64,000 nt of DNA from positions 144,466,233-144,530,232 of the forward strand of contig CM067359.1 in the NCBI GenBank assembly GCA_034401795.1, read 5' to 3'. A program made the position numbers and the translations under genes. This stretch comes from Chaetoderma sp. LZ-2023a (taxonomy: Eukaryota > Mollusca > Caudofoveata > Chaetodermatida > Chaetodermatidae). The notes under the pieces were generated by a model that was not told the origin of the DNA, made no database searches, and saw only the letters and a program-made list of their open reading frames with translations. Each line of letters opens with the position of its first letter. Within the stretch, counting starts at the first letter, position 1. Below, piece by piece: positions 1 through 11,886 of the stretch.

Positions 1-45
1 TAGTCATTAGTGGGAAATTTTCAAAAATAGTCTTCTCTTCAAAAT
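1..45. repeat. Half copy of the palindromic repeat P120
   Basis: The stretch reading through TTTTCAAAAATAGTCTTCTC matches one arm of the palindromic repeats at 760-880 and 37473-37598. Only one arm lies in the window, so this copy is cut by the window edge or truncated. Confidence 0.5.
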
Positions 46-634
46 ACTGAACTATTTCTTTATTGTACGTAGAGTTCTATCTTAACTATCCATTTCATTC
101 TGTCTGTTTGTCATGCTTATTGGTCAAAGAAATTAATTAGGTAAGCTCTTGGTTATTATTTTTTAAACCATATGACTGAAAGTTCATTCATTTTCAATAG
201 ACATGTAGGAAATGTCAATCAAATTGTTTTCAGATTATTTTACAATTGTTATATCTCACTCTCTTGAAACCATGTATATTTCTATTCAATGACGAATGAC
301 CATCTGCTACTCATGTAGCCGTAGTAGGAAACGTCCACTGCTTTCATTAGTGGAAGTGCTCTTCTCTAACCTTGAGTGGAGCAAGCTTGCCCGTTGGGTC
401 CCAAAGAATTTGAGATGTATGGCAATCTTGCCATCAAAATCTAAAGCGCAACAGCAACAGTTATCAGCAACATTGTTTCCAAAAATAGACACGTTAAAGA
501 TGGCCCAGTGGGATGACTGAAAAATACATCAACACCACATATGCCGTTGTTTATCCTTTAACATGTTTAAGTCATATCAACCAAAATCGGCTAATGCAAT
601 GATCTTGACAACTGTCCATTTGTAGACAAGACTA
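46..634. other. No supported gene
   Basis: The sequence is AT-rich. The minus strand is open over roughly 307-510 and includes a run of four cysteines, but I see no homology I recognise, no clear splice sites and no conserved motif. I therefore do not call a gene. Confidence 0.5.
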
Positions 635-712
635 TTTTTTAAAATTTACCCTGGCCAGGAATGACTGACTGGCTCAGTTAAATATCGAGCCAGTCAGTCA
701 TTCCAGGGTTTA
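635..712. repeat. Palindromic repeat, P120-like
   Basis: Inverted arms around GGAATGACTGACTGGCTC and GAGCCAGTCAGTCATTCC form a hairpin. The centre resembles the P120 repeat at 760-880, which has the same CTGGCTC...GAGCCAG core. No coding potential is seen. Confidence 0.6.
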
Positions 713-759
713 ACGCTTGAAGTTGTTGAAGAAAATTTTAATTATTTCAAAGAAAAGGT

Positions 760-880
760 CAATTTGCAGACCAAGAGACCATCTTTGAAAATTTACCACT
801 GGAATGACTGGCTCGGTTATTGAGCCAGTCCTTCCAGTGGTAAATTGTCAAAAATAGCCTTCTCTTGGTCTGCAAATGAA
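760..880. repeat. P120 palindromic repeat (MITE-like)
   Basis: This is a nearly perfect palindrome of about 120 bp. The left arm starts TTTGCAGACCAAGAGA, passes through AATTTACCACTGGAA and turns at GGCTCGG...GAGCCAG. The right arm is its complement and ends TTGGTCTGCAAATG. A diverged copy lies at 37473-37598 and a half copy at the window start. The size and structure fit a non-autonomous hairpin element. No target duplication was resolved. Confidence 0.7.
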
Positions 881-883
881 GGA

Positions 884-980
884 AATTTCAATTTCCCTTT
901 CTCCGAGACCTAACAATACTCACCATTCTATTACTTCTGATAAAAGCTATCCTTGATAGCTGGGCCCTAGGACTATAGAC
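884..980. repeat. Relict, diverged DIRS terminal repeat
   Basis: The segment TTTCAATTTCCCTTTCTCCG, continuing through AACAATACTCACCATTCT and GGGCCCTAGGACTATAGAC, is a diverged version of the left end of the DIRS element that starts at 993. It carries several substitutions and a replaced middle. It lies directly outside copy A and points to an older insertion at this site. Confidence 0.6.
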
Positions 981-1027
981 TGCAGGAAATTGCAGGAAAT
1001 GTCAATTTCCCTTTCTCCGAGATCTAA

Positions 1028-1193
1028 CAATACTCACCATTCTGTTACTTCTGATATACAGCTGGCCCTGACAGCGGCTCTAGGATTATAGACTTAGAAA
1101 GCCTTACCGACTCCTGGGAACCGGGTACTCGGCTCCCAACTGCCGAGTACCCGTTTACCATAGAGCTCATATTGTTTGCATAGCCACCAAACA
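1028..1193. repeat. Left inverted terminal repeat, DIRS copy A
   Basis: The segment from CAATACTCACCATTCTG to ATTGTTTGCATAGC is the reverse complement of 7928-8085, with a few mismatches. The outermost 35 bases, 993-1027, are not repeated at the right end but are represented in the ICR. Confidence 0.9.
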
Positions 1194-1238
1194 AGAGAAA
1201 ACTATGGCTTGCCTCCGTGGGGCTGGGAGGCTGGGTCC

Positions 1239-1342
1239 GTAACAGAATGGTGAGTATTGTTAGATCTCGGAGAAAGGGAAATTGACATTTCCTGCATTCT
1301 CCTTCGATCAATACTCACCATTCTGTTACTTCTGATATACAC
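1239..1342. repeat. Internal complementary region (ICR), DIRS copy A
   Basis: Bases 1239-1294 are the reverse complement of the left terminus and 1295-1342 the reverse complement of the right terminus, fused at CCTG/CATT. In the DIRS model the ICR serves as template for restoring the ends and closing the circle. The ICR of copy C has the same structure. Confidence 0.88.
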
Positions 1343-1839
1343 CAGATTTGATCAGTAACCTGGTGGGAAGGGGCAAGCCATAAATGCTAATTTTGCCCCT
1401 TGGAGAAAGATTTTAGACTTCAAACTTGACTAAAGGAGACCTAAAAGGACCGTCAAGTTCACGGAACCGAATCACATTCGCGTCACAGTCCTCCCCCCTT
1501 TTTCCTCCTAAGAAAAGGGAGAGAACTAACGAACATGTATCTCGCCTGAAAACACAAATATGCCAAGAGGGTTAACTGCTCCCTGCATACTCCATGTATT
1601 AGCCTGGGAATGAGCATGAATATATAAGATGAATGAACATGATACATATCCATAATTCAAAAAACTCTCACTATTGAATTACCTTATGATAATTGGACTT
1701 CAGACGTACCGCCTCCAACCATTCACCGGTTCGGCCATCAGTGACACAATCTGGTTGACATCCTCTCGCCTGACCATGCCTGCTTTAGGTTCTTTTCTTA
1801 CCGAAGTGAGAAAAGGGTGAAAAGCAGTGTGGTCACTAA

Positions 1840-2690
1840 CTATCGTTTCAAAACAGCTAAAGCGAGTGGATTGGCTGAGTCTGACACATCCCTCATATAG
1901 TAATCCGTGAATGAGGACTCACAGTGCCATTGTGCAACGGCCATGATGTCCTATAACGGAACACCATTGTAAAGGGCGGTCGAGGCCGCTATTCCTCTGA
2001 CATTGTCTGCCCTTACGCCTTGCACCTGGTGCCCAGTCGCCATCTCCTGAGTAGTCTGAATGCATTCGACCACCCAACGAGAGATAGTATCCATGGATGC
2101 GGCGCCATAAGACTTTTTATGGCAGATCCACAGATGTCTATCGTTCGACCGTAACGAGTCAGTCCGTTTCTTGTACTTAGTCAAAGCACGGACCGGGCAC
2201 CAGACACTGGCATCACGATCAAACCTAGTTAACTTCGGTATAATGATCGGTTTGCCGGGATATCTCAAAGATTGGTTCTTTGACATAACCTCTGCTCTTG
2301 GCAGAAGACGCAGACCTTCTCCAGAAACAATAAATCGGTTCCTCTCTGCCGAAAGCGCATGGATCTCACTGCGCCTTCTAGCTGAGGAAGCTGCCAATAG
2401 AAAGACCGCCTTTAGAGTCAAATGCTTTAGACTAGCCGAACGCAACGGTGCGAAAGGGTGCTTGGCCAGTACATTAAGCACTAAAGATAGACTCCAGGCT
2501 GGAATGACTACCGGTTGTCTCGGTCGGAGATTGCTCATTCCCTTCAACATCACATTTAACTGGGCCACCTCTGGACTATCCCTGTTGGCTAGACAAGGGA
2601 TAACTGATGCCAAAGCTGACTTGTATCCAGCAACTGTGACGGGAGCTAGTCCTCAAAAGAACAGCTCACAGAGAAAGTCTGCTATTTGCT
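1840..2690 (-). pseudogene. Tyrosine recombinase, DIRS copy A (broken)
   Basis: This is the C-terminal YR domain, equivalent to the intact domain of copy C. The Arg motif ARRRSEI is present. The His-x-x-Arg box reads ADNVR where copy C has AHDVR, so the catalytic His is lost. A TAG follows NGVPL and removes the segment that carries the Trp/His and the nucleophilic Tyr. A one-base deletion near 2690 separates this part from its N-terminal half, which is fused to the RT frame. The recombinase cannot be functional here. Compare 13849-17001. Confidence 0.9.
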
Positions 2691-4634
2691 GATAGTGGAT
2701 TGAAAGGTATCAATACCCTTTTCTTCACACCAGTCTGCAAATCTGTTAACCTTGTTGTTATATGACTTGAAGGTTGACCTCCTTCTCGCAGCCGCAATGA
2801 AATCAGCAGCCTGTCGAGAAAAGCCTTCCGACGTGGAACGTTGTTTGATAACATCCACGCAGTCATTGAACATTTCGGGACACTCGTGTAGGAAGCGTCC
2901 CTTGGCCTGGGAGATTATGTTCGGAATCTCGGGCAACTGCATAGGATTTTCCACCAGCAGATCTAGAAGATCCGTGAACCACGCCCTGCTCGGCCAATAC
3001 GGCGCTATTAGCAGGACCAGACACGGTTCCTCCCTGACCTTCACCAAAACCTTCGGTAGAAGAATGGTGGGTGGGTACGCGTAAGCGTGCATCCCTCTCC
3101 AGCTTATCGCCAGAGCGTCTGTATCGACGGCATTTGGATCTGTAATCGGCGAGACATATGTCATGATTTGAGCATTTTCCTTTGTGGCGAAAAAGTCCAC
3201 ATTGGGTTTGCCCCAATGCTCGAAGATCCGTCGCAGAACTGGAGGGTTGAGGGACCATTCTGTTGGCAGGATTCTCTGTCTGCGAGACAAAGCATCCGCC
3301 AGAATGTTCAATCGGCCAGGAATACGAGCTGCTTTCAAAACAACCGAGTAATTCCTGCACCATTGAATCAAGTGCCACACCCTGATACACAGAGTGGGCG
3401 ACCTGGTCCCGCCTTGGCGATTTATATATGATACTACTGTCGAATCGACCGACCGTATCAATATCACCTTGCCCCTGATCATCGGAAGGAACTCTTCCAA
3501 CGCCAGTTCCACTGCCATCATTTCCAACAGATTGATATGCAGCTGACTCTCCGGGAGAGTCCATGTGCCCGAGACCTGGTGTTCTCCCAGGCAGGCACCC
3601 CACCCTTCCAGCGATGCATCCGTGTAAACGGACAGCTGGGGGTGGGGTAGGTGCAGCGAAACCCCTATTAGGAGATTCTGACGCTGTTTCCAGTATAGAA
3701 GATGCGATATTATCGGCTCCAAAACTGGCACCAGTTTTGACAGGGGTTCTGTTCTCTGTTTCCACAGAGACATCAGATACAACTGGATAGGTCTTCGCAT
3801 TAGAGCAGCGTACGGGATAACCTGCTCCAAGGAGACCATCATGCCCAGCATCTGAAGGAACCGCCTCGCCTGAATGTGGTTTCCCACTCGAAAACTCCTG
3901 AGGATGGCTAACAGAGACACCACTCTGGGCTCTGATGGGTAAACCCTGCCCTCCTCGAGGTCGAATCGCATCCCCAAATAAACGAAATGTTGAGTGGGCG
4001 TCAACTCGGATTTCTCCTCGTTGACTATCCAGCCTAGATCTGAAAGTAACTTCAGAGTCAGAGCAGTATCCACGTTCAACCTGGCTGCCGAGTCTGCCTT
4101 GAGCAGCCAGTCGTCTATGTAGGTGTGTAGCGCCACGTTCTCTTTTCTGAGAAACGCTGTCACCGCAAGGACCACGCTTGTGAAAACCCTCGGAGCTGTC
4201 GACAGGCCAAATGGGAGAACTGTAAACTCCCATACTTGATTCTGAAACGCAAATCTCAGAAACCTGTGCCAACTCCGATTCATCGGAATGTGGAAATATG
4301 CATCTTTCAGATCGATCGATACACACCACATTCCTTTCCTCAATCCCGCCATTACCGACCTCGGCGTTTCCATCTGGAACCGAGGCGTATGGATAAACCA
4401 ATTTAATGGCCTGAGATTGAGTATGGGTCTCCATCCCCCTGTGCTCTTGGGGACAAGGAACATGTTTGAATAGAAGCCTGGAGTGTTCCGATTTGCTGGT
4501 TTTATTGCTCCCTTCAGAAGCAAACCCGACACTTCCTTTTGCACGGCTTCTAACTTGTCTGGCTCCCTTGGTACGGGTGTCCAGACAGGTGCCAAAGACA
4601 GATTTTGTGGCGGAAAGTCCCACCACTCCGGCAT
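2682..4634 (-). pseudogene. RT-RNase H-methyltransferase-like polyprotein fused to the YR N-terminus, DIRS copy A
   Basis: The frame is open for 650 codons. It has RT motif A (SIDLKDAYFHI), the catalytic YIDD box, an RNase H domain starting VYTDAS, and a downstream domain with DFFAT...YAYPP...LLIAPYWPS that resembles the phage-type adenine methyltransferase domain of DIRS elements. The RNase H Asp found as IRSDNS in copies B and C is IRSVDS here, so one catalytic acidic residue is lost. A 2-base deletion near 2863, relative to copy C, shifts the frame so that RT runs directly into the recombinase N-terminus and ends after it. The RT core looks intact, but the product is abnormal. Confidence 0.88.
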
Positions 4635-4766
4635 GTAACCCTGGGATAACCATCACGGGACCAGACTGTCTGACGTCACACCTCGCCAGGCCTCGACGAA
4701 ACGCATGAGCCTTCCACCCACCATAGACGCCTCGACGTCTAACGGGGTTGTCCGGCTCGCAGTCCG

Positions 4767-4781
4767 CCCCCCCCCCCCCCC
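4767..4781. repeat. Poly-C run (poly-G on the coding strand) between ORF1 and RT
   Basis: There are fifteen consecutive C. The matching run is 12 in copy B (9700-9711) and 11 in copy C (16779-16789). It lies upstream of the RT core on the coding strand, so its length decides which upstream frame leads into RT. Confidence 0.85.
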
Positions 4782-4898
4782 TTTCTTAACGAGAGAGAGT
4801 GAGAACCATTTCGTTCTAGGCACGACGGGTATAACTGGCACCGCTGTTCCTGTCGCACAGGTGCGGTCCAGGCGGACATGAAGGGAGCTTGCGTACCA

Positions 4899-7015
4899 TC
4901 AGGTACGCTTCGGCGCCTTCTGTCCGCCCTTTGAGGCCTTACACTTACCCTTCCCCTTGCCCTTCCCGCCCCTAGGGCGGTCAGGAGCAACATTGGGGAG
5001 GGTAGGCGCCTCTACAACCTTCCTGGGCTTCTTCGCCGGCGGCGGCTCTGAAAACCCAGCTGAAGCAGAAGTCGCAACAGGCCTGGCTTTCGCCTTGCCC
5101 TTATGCTTCTTCTACTTCTTTGAAGGCTGTCCCGTTAGCGGTTTCCCCACAGCCCCTAGTGCGTGCGCTTGCCGCACTAGCTCTAGCTGTAGGTTTACCG
5201 CTAACCGATTCTGCGCGATACTGGCGGTGTCCTCTAAGATGGCCCGCGCTTGGCCACCGAAGATGCTAGGCCCTGTCAGGGGCGTCCCAAGAAGACGCTC
5301 CCTGACTGCCGTAGCCGGACACATATGGTCAATGACCATTTGCCTCCTGGACTTCGTCACTCGCGCTTGCACCCTTGCCAATGCGTCCATTGACAGCACC
5401 AAGCCGTCATTAACACATGAAAGCGCCACAGGTAGCACAGGGTGGCCTGCCCCCGCTTCAGCCCACACCGACTGAAGGAGACGATAAGAATGATTGACAG
5501 CGCTCATCGTTGCCCTCACACCCTCATCGCATAGGGACAGGACTTCTTCCTGGTGTACCTGAGACTTGTCCACATGTGCCGGACCGGGGCGACCCGCCAC
5601 GGCACTCTGGATGCCCAGTACCCATCGGTCATCCTCCGTGACCGACGGGACTACACCATACCTGTCGTATTCCCCCCGCGGAATACGACATCTTGCCCGC
5701 ACCTCCCTGGAGGCCGCAGGGAGCTGACCCTTGGTCATCAGTTGTTTGCTATAAATAGCATCCAACAATTCTATGAACCGTGGATCCAGTCCCACTGACT
5801 GGATCCGGGCCGCGGGCAACATCCCCGTCCTGATCAAGGCAACCGACGGACGGGGCGCATCTTCATCGGCCGTGGCCGAAACCACAGACGGGTCAACCCT
5901 GGCTAGCCACGCCAGAGCATCTGACCAATCTACCTCCGATGAAGACACCCCCGCAAACACGTCACCCGTTGGCGTGCTCACGGGTCTGCCAGCCACGGCC
6001 TCCCGGCAAGGAGCCACGGCTGACACGCCAGGCACTCGGGTACCACACGGTTCCGCCGCCACCCCATGAAACACTCCGGTCCATGGGGTAGGTCCGCACG
6101 GAAAACCGTATGGACCTGTAGCAGTCGCGGAACCATAGCCGGACACGGGCGCCAACGGCACCCCACGTCCGACTGCCGGACCAGGCGAGTACCACGCCCG
6201 GCCCGGCACACACATTCCCGTGACGGCTGGTGCCAAACCAAGCCGCACGGAACCGGTGCACGGTAACGGATTTGCCTCAGCCACAGGCGGAGCCGCTGAC
6301 TTGGCTTGCGCCAAACCAGACAAATGGAGGCCGGTTCCGTCCAGGACGGAATCAACCTCCATATTCTCCACCTGCGGCTTCACGGGCCGCAGCAACCTCT
6401 CCTCCTCGGCTTCCTCGTCTTCAGACTCCGAAGAGTCGTCACTAGACGAGTCAACCGTGGAACCGTCCTGGCGGACGGCTCTCACACCTGACGGACCGGC
6501 CACCGCTACTGGACCACCCGGAGGTGGCCGCAGAGAAACAGAAACCTGTCTGGCCGAAGCCAGATGGGACTGCCAGGGGGCCGTACGAGACGGCCCCCTC
6601 GGTAACCAGTCCAGAATCCTGTCCGAGAACAGGATCCGTACCAGGCATGGGGAGAAACTGCCCCCCAACCTTTGGTAGCAGGGACGACACCAGCATGGGC
6701 AGAACGCTATGCAGAAAAACCCTGCATAGCCGGACCAAACCACGCCGGCGGTGCTATCTCCGCCACCTCCAGCTGGGGACGTGGAGCACCCCCACCCGCC
6801 GAACCGAGCGCTCCACGATTTACTCTCGGACCGCCTGACCCCGCATCAGACCCAGCCAAGTCCTTCTGGCAAGGAACTTAACCATCGTTTCGACGGACCA
6901 CACTGCACAAACATTACACCTATGATCAATATTACACAGGGAACACCTAAAACAGACATGGTCCTTGAACACGACACGGACAAACTTATGACATTCGTCA
7001 CATGATGGCGGGGCT
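4899..7015 (-). pseudogene. ORF1 (Gag-like), DIRS copy A (broken)
   Basis: This is homologous to the 693-codon ORF1 of copy C. The N-terminal part is out of frame with the rest because of a small indel near 6540. A TAG replaces the Gln codon after QPSKK and removes the Lys/Gly-rich basic tail (KGKGKGK type). The Cys cluster at the amino end (CDEC...CFRC...CNVC) is still encoded, but the position used as ATG in copy C is GTG here. ORF1 proteins of DIRS elements are presumed nucleocapsid-like. That is inferred from position and the basic tail, not from a clear capsid domain. Confidence 0.8.
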
Positions 7016-7533
7016 GGCTTGGCCTATAACATAAGCACAAACCTACAATAAACAAGCGGAACGAGACCCGGATGGAAGGCAGACAATTAATTTTCAAATA
7101 ATTTGACTCATAAATCAACTGTAACCCTCCCGCACCCCACCCCGCCACGTTACAACAACGATCGCATTGATTATGACGACAAGAACGAGGCGGGCATTAA
7201 ACACACCCATAATAGATCCTCCAGGATGTGTAACGGCTCCAGGAATCATATCGCATAGCATTCGGGGTATATTTACTAATCAATATAAATTATACTCCTA
7301 ACGAAAGCAGCACGATATGTGAAGAAAACAACAAAATGTATAACAAACTGCTGTATCACACGGTAAAACCGCAGACCACGCATCTACTCAAGAATTTTGA
7401 AACCACCAATCATTGCAAACCGATCGTGATCGCACGTAAACTTGATCATTCTAAAGTTTCCGGTACCATTTTTAGTACGCAGCACCCAGAACAAGATGCA
7501 CGAATTAATGAAAAATTTTTCTTCACATAAACA

Positions 7534-7566
7534 TCCGAGCGACCGGGTGTGACGTCACCCGCTCGG
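7534..7566. promoter_or_regulatory. Hairpin with TGACGTCA core upstream of ORF1, copy A
   Basis: The inverted arms CCGAGCG...CGCTCGG enclose TGACGTCA (7550-7557), a CRE/ATF-type palindrome. The site is about 550 bp upstream of ORF1 on the coding strand and is kept in all three copies (12442-12473, 19547-19578). A promoter or other cis element is inference. Confidence 0.45.
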
Positions 7567-7927
7567 ATCCTACAGAGAACGACGTCAGCCGATATTCGTG
7601 TTAGAAATACCGTAGCAAACACCTATTTTCATATCTGCCGATCGCCTGTTGGGGTTTAAAGAAGGCGATCGTCTGGCATATATCGTTGCTAGCACACGTC
7701 CCAGATTCTATGGGGTCAGAAATTGGAACATGCGACACAACGAAATTTAGAGACCTAAGTCTTTTAACTATGGATAATAAAGAACAATACAACCTGGTTG
7801 TCTTGGGCGGTATTCTCCATAGTCCTTAGTTAATCCTTTCAGAACACACAAACTATCACTGATTAAAGACTTAGATTATTTTAAAACACTAAAATCCTTA
7901 ATGCAAAAAGCATGTATTGCTCTTGTT

Positions 7928-8085
7928 GCTATGCAAACAAGAATGAGCTCTATGGTAAACGGGTACTCGGCAGTTGGGAGCCGAGTACCTGGTTCCCAGG
8001 AGTCGGTAAAGCTTTCTAAGTCTATAATCCTAGAGCCGCTGTCAGGGCCAGCTGTATATCAGAAGTAACAGAATGGTGAGTATTG
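7928..8085. repeat. Right inverted terminal repeat, DIRS copy A
   Basis: This is the reverse complement of 1028-1193. The terminal bases 8086-8099 (ending GGAGAATG) lie outside the repeated part and are copied in the ICR. Confidence 0.9.
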
Positions 8086-8099
8086 ATCGAAGGAGAATG

Positions 8100-9580
8100 A
8101 GCATTTTCCTTTGTGGCGAACAAGTCCACGTTGGGTTTGCCCCAATGCTCGAAGATCCGTCGTAGAACCGGAGGGTTGAGGGACCATTCTGTTGGCAAGA
8201 TTCTCTGTCTGCGAGACAAAGCATCTGCCAGAATGTTCAATCGGCCAGGAATATGAGCTGCTTTCAAAACACCCGAGTAATTCCTGCACCATTGAATCAA
8301 GTGCCACACCCTGATGCACAGGGTGGGCGACCTGGTCCCGCCTTGGCGATTTATATATGATACTACTGTCGAATTGTCCGACCGTATCAATATCACCTTG
8401 CCCCTGATAATCGGAAGGAACTCTTCCAACGCCAGTTCCACTGCCATCATTTCCAACAGATTGATATGCAGCTGACTCTCCGGGAGAGTCCATGTGCCCG
8501 AGACCTGGTGTTCTCCCAGGCAGGCACCCCACCCTTCCAGCGATGCATCCGTGTAGACGGACAGCTGGGGTGGGGTAGGTGCAGCGAAACCCCTAATAGG
8601 AGATTCTGACGCTGTTTCCACCAGAGAAGATGCGATATTATCGGCTCCAAAACTGGCACCAGTTTTGACAGGGGTTCTGTTCTCTGTTTCCACAGAGACA
8701 TCAGATACAACTGGATAGGTCTTCGCATTAGAGCAGCGAACGGGATCACTTGCTCCATGGAGACCATCATGCCCAGCATCTGAAGAAACCGCCTCGCCTG
8801 AATGTGGTTTCCCACTCGAAAAGTCCTGAGGATGGCTAACAGAGACACCACTCTGGGCTCTGATGGGTAAACCCTGCCCTCCTCGAGGTCGAATCGCATC
8901 CACAAATAAACGAAATGTTGAGTGGGCATCAACTCGGATTTCTCCTCGTTGACTATCCAGCCTAGATCTGAAAGTAACTTCAGAGTCAGAGCAGTATCCA
9001 CGTTCAACCTGGCTGCCGAGTCTGCCTTGAGCAGCCAGTCGTCTATGTAGGTGTGTAGCGCCACGTTCTCTTTTCTGAGAAACGCTGTCACCGCAAGGAC
9101 CACTCTCGTGAAAACCCTCGGAGCTGTCGACAGGCCGAACGGGAGAACTGTAAACTCCCATACTTGATTCTGAAACGCAAATCTCAGAAACCTGTGCCAA
9201 CTCCGATTCATAGGAATGTGGAAATATGCATCTTTCAGATCGATCGATACACACCACATTCCTTTCCTCAATCCCGCCATTACCGACCTCGGCGTTTCCA
9301 TCTGGAACCGAGGCGTATGGATAAACCAATTTAATGGCCTGAGATTGAGTATGGGTCTCCATCCCCCTGTGCTCTTGGGGACAAGGAACATGTTTGAATA
9401 GAAGCCTGGAGTGTTTCGGTTTGCTGGTTTTATTGCTCCCTTCAGAAGCAAACCCGACACTTCCTTTTGAACGGCTTCTAACTTGTCTGGCTCCCTTGGT
9501 ACGGGTGTCCAGACAGGTGCCAAAGACAGATTCTGCGGTGGAAAGTCCCACCACTCCGGCATGTACCCCTGGGATAACCA
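8100..9580 (-). pseudogene. RT-RNase H, DIRS copy B (3'-truncated, frameshifted)
   Basis: The RT core is open from about 9562 down to 8570, with SIDLKDAYFHI and YIDD present. A single-base deletion in the G run near 8563 throws the RNase H part into another frame, which reads VYTDAS, IRSDNS and ADALSR. The element then stops at the join with copy A, just after the DLFAT motif. All RNase H catalytic residues are present in sequence but not in frame with RT. Confidence 0.87.
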
Positions 9581-9828
9581 TCACGGGACCAGACTGTCTG
9601 ACGTCACACCTCGCCAGGCCTCGACGAAACGCATGAGCCTTCCACCCACCATAGACGCCTCGACGTCTAACGGGGTTGTCCGGCTCGCAGTCCGCACCAC
9701 CCCCCCCCCCCTTTCTTAACGAGAGAGAGTGAGAACCATTTCGTTCTAGGCACGACGGGTATAACTGGCACCGCTGTTCCTGTCGCACAGGCGTGGTCCA
9801 GGCGGATATGAAGGGAGCTTTCGTACCT

Positions 9829-11886
9829 TCAGGTACGCTTCGGCCCCTTCTGTCTGCCCTTTGAGGCCTTACCCTTACCCTTGCCCTTCCCGCCCCTAGG
9901 GCGGTCAGGAGCAACATTGGGGAGGGTAGGCGCCTCTACAACCTTCCTGGGCTTCTTCGCCGGCGGCGGCTCTGAAAACCCAGCTGAAGCAGAAGTCGCA
10001 ACAGGCCTGGCTTTCGCCTTGCCCTTATGCTTCTTTGAAGGCTGTCCCGTTAGCGGTTTCCCCACAGCCCCTAGTGCGTGCGCTTGCCGCACTAGCTCTA
10101 GCTGTAGGTTTACCGCTAACCGATTCTGCGCGATACTGGCGGTGTCCTCTAAGATGGCCCGCGCTTGGCAACCGAAGATGCTAGGCCCTGTCAGGGGCAT
10201 CCCAAGAAGACGCTCCCTGACTGCCGTAGCCGGACGCATATGGTCAATGACCATTTGCCTCCTGGACTTCGTCACTCGCACTTGCACCCTTGCCAATGCG
10301 TCCATTGACAGCACCAAGCCGTCATTAACACATGAAAGCGCCACAGGTGGCACAGGGTGGCCTGCCCCCGCTTCAGCCCACACCGACTGAAGGAGACGAT
10401 AAGAATGATTGACAGCGCTCATCGCTGCCCTCACACCCTCATCACATAGGGACAGGACTTCTTCCTGGTGTACTTGGGATTTATCCACTAGTGCCGGACC
10501 GGGGCCACCCGACCCGGCACTCTGGACTCCCAATACCCATCGGTCATCCTCCGTGACCGACGGGACTACACCATACCTGTCGTATTCACCCCGCGGAATA
10601 CGACATCTTGCCCGCACCTCCCTGGAGGCCGCAGTGAGCTGACCCTTGGTCATTAGTTGTTTGCTATAAATAGCATCCAACAAATCTATGAACCGTGGAT
10701 CCAGTCCCACTGACTGGATCCGGGCCGCGGGCAAAATCCCCGTCCTAATCGACGCAACCGACGGACGGGGCGCATCTTCATCGGCCGTGGTCGAAACCAC
10801 AGACGGGTCAACCCTGGCTAGCCATGCCAGAGCATCCGACCAATCTACCTCCGACGAAGACACCCCCGCAAACACGTCACCCGTTGACGTGCTCACAGGT
10901 CTGCCAGCCACGGCCTCCCGGCAAGGAGCCACGGCTGACACGCCAGGCACTCCGCTACCACACGGTTCCGCCGCCACCCCATGAAACACTCCGGTCCATG
11001 GGGTAGGTCCGCACGGAAAACCGTACGGACCCATAACAGTCGCGGAACCGTAGCCGGACACGGGCGCCAATGGCACCCCAAGTCCGGCTGCCGGACCAGG
11101 CGAGATAGGTGAGTACCACGCCTGGCCCGGCACACCCGTTCCCGTGACGGCTGGTGACAAACCAAGCCGCCCGGAACCGGTGCACGGTAACGGATTGGCC
11201 TCAGCCGCAGGCGGAGCCGCTGACCTGGCTTGCGCCAAACCAGACAAATGGAGGCCGGTTCCGTCCAGGACGGAATCAACCTCCATATTCTCCACCTGCG
11301 GCTTCACGGGCCGCAGCAACCTCTCCTCCTCGGCCTCCTCGTCTTCAGACTCCGAAGAGCCGTCACTAGACGAGTCAACCGTGGAGCCGTCCTAGCGGAC
11401 GGCTCCCACACCTGACGGACCGGCCACCGCTACTGGACAACCCGGAGGTGGCCGCAGAGAGACAGAACCTGTCTGGCCGAAGCCAGACGGGACTGCCAGG
11501 GGGCCGTACGAGACGGCCCCCTCGGTAACCAGTCCAGAATCCTGTCCGAGGACAGGATCCGTACCAGGCATGGGGAGAAACTGCCCCCCAACCTTTGGTA
11601 GCAGAGACGACACCAGCGTGGGCAGAACGCTATGCAGAAAACCCTGCATAGCCGGACCAAACCACGCCGGCGGTGCCATCTCCAGCTGGGGACGTGGAGC
11701 ACCCCCACCGGCCGAACCGGGCGCTCCACGATTTCGTCTCGGACCGCCTGACCCGGCATCAGACCCAGCCAAGTCCTTCTGGGCAAGGAACTTAACCATC
11801 ATTTCGACGGACCACACTGCACAAACATTACACCTATGATCTATATTACACAGGGTACACCTAAAACAAGCATGGTCCTTGAACAT
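9829..11886 (-). pseudogene. ORF1 (Gag-like), DIRS copy B (one nonsense codon)
   Basis: This is homologous to ORF1 of copy C. The amino part (about 164 codons from 11886, with CFRC...CNVC) ends at a TAG near 11392, where copy C has a Gln codon after AVR. The rest reads on in the same frame to the basic KGKGKGK...PKRT tail. Apart from this nonsense codon and small in-frame gaps it is close to copy C. Confidence 0.85.

Larger units (their letters stand above)
993..8099 (-). mobile_element. DIRS-type retrotransposon, copy A (full length, decayed)
   Basis: This copy is about 7.1 kb. On the minus strand the order is ORF1 (Gag-like), RT-RNase H-methyltransferase-like, and tyrosine recombinase. It is bounded by inverted terminal repeats (1028-1193 and 7928-8085), has short unmatched outer ends, and carries an internal complementary region at 1239-1342. 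Inverted terminal repeats, an ICR and a tyrosine recombinase in place of an integrase define the DIRS order. DIRS elements are thought to integrate as circles without a target-site duplication, and none is seen here. This copy has stops and frameshifts in all three reading frames, so it is probably dead. Confidence 0.9.

Noticed and set aside
1045-1311. 88-codon minus-strand ORF, repeated at 13053-13319
   Set aside because: It reads across the left ITR and ICR. Its conservation is explained by the structural repeats, and it has no protein features.
2171-2692. 173-codon plus-strand ORF, also at 14180-14701
   Set aside because: It is the antisense frame of the tyrosine recombinase and is kept only because the copies are similar.
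7336-7530. Plus-strand 64-codon ORF in the DIRS 5' noncoding region
   Set aside because: It is interrupted by a stop in copy B and is on the strand opposite to all element genes.
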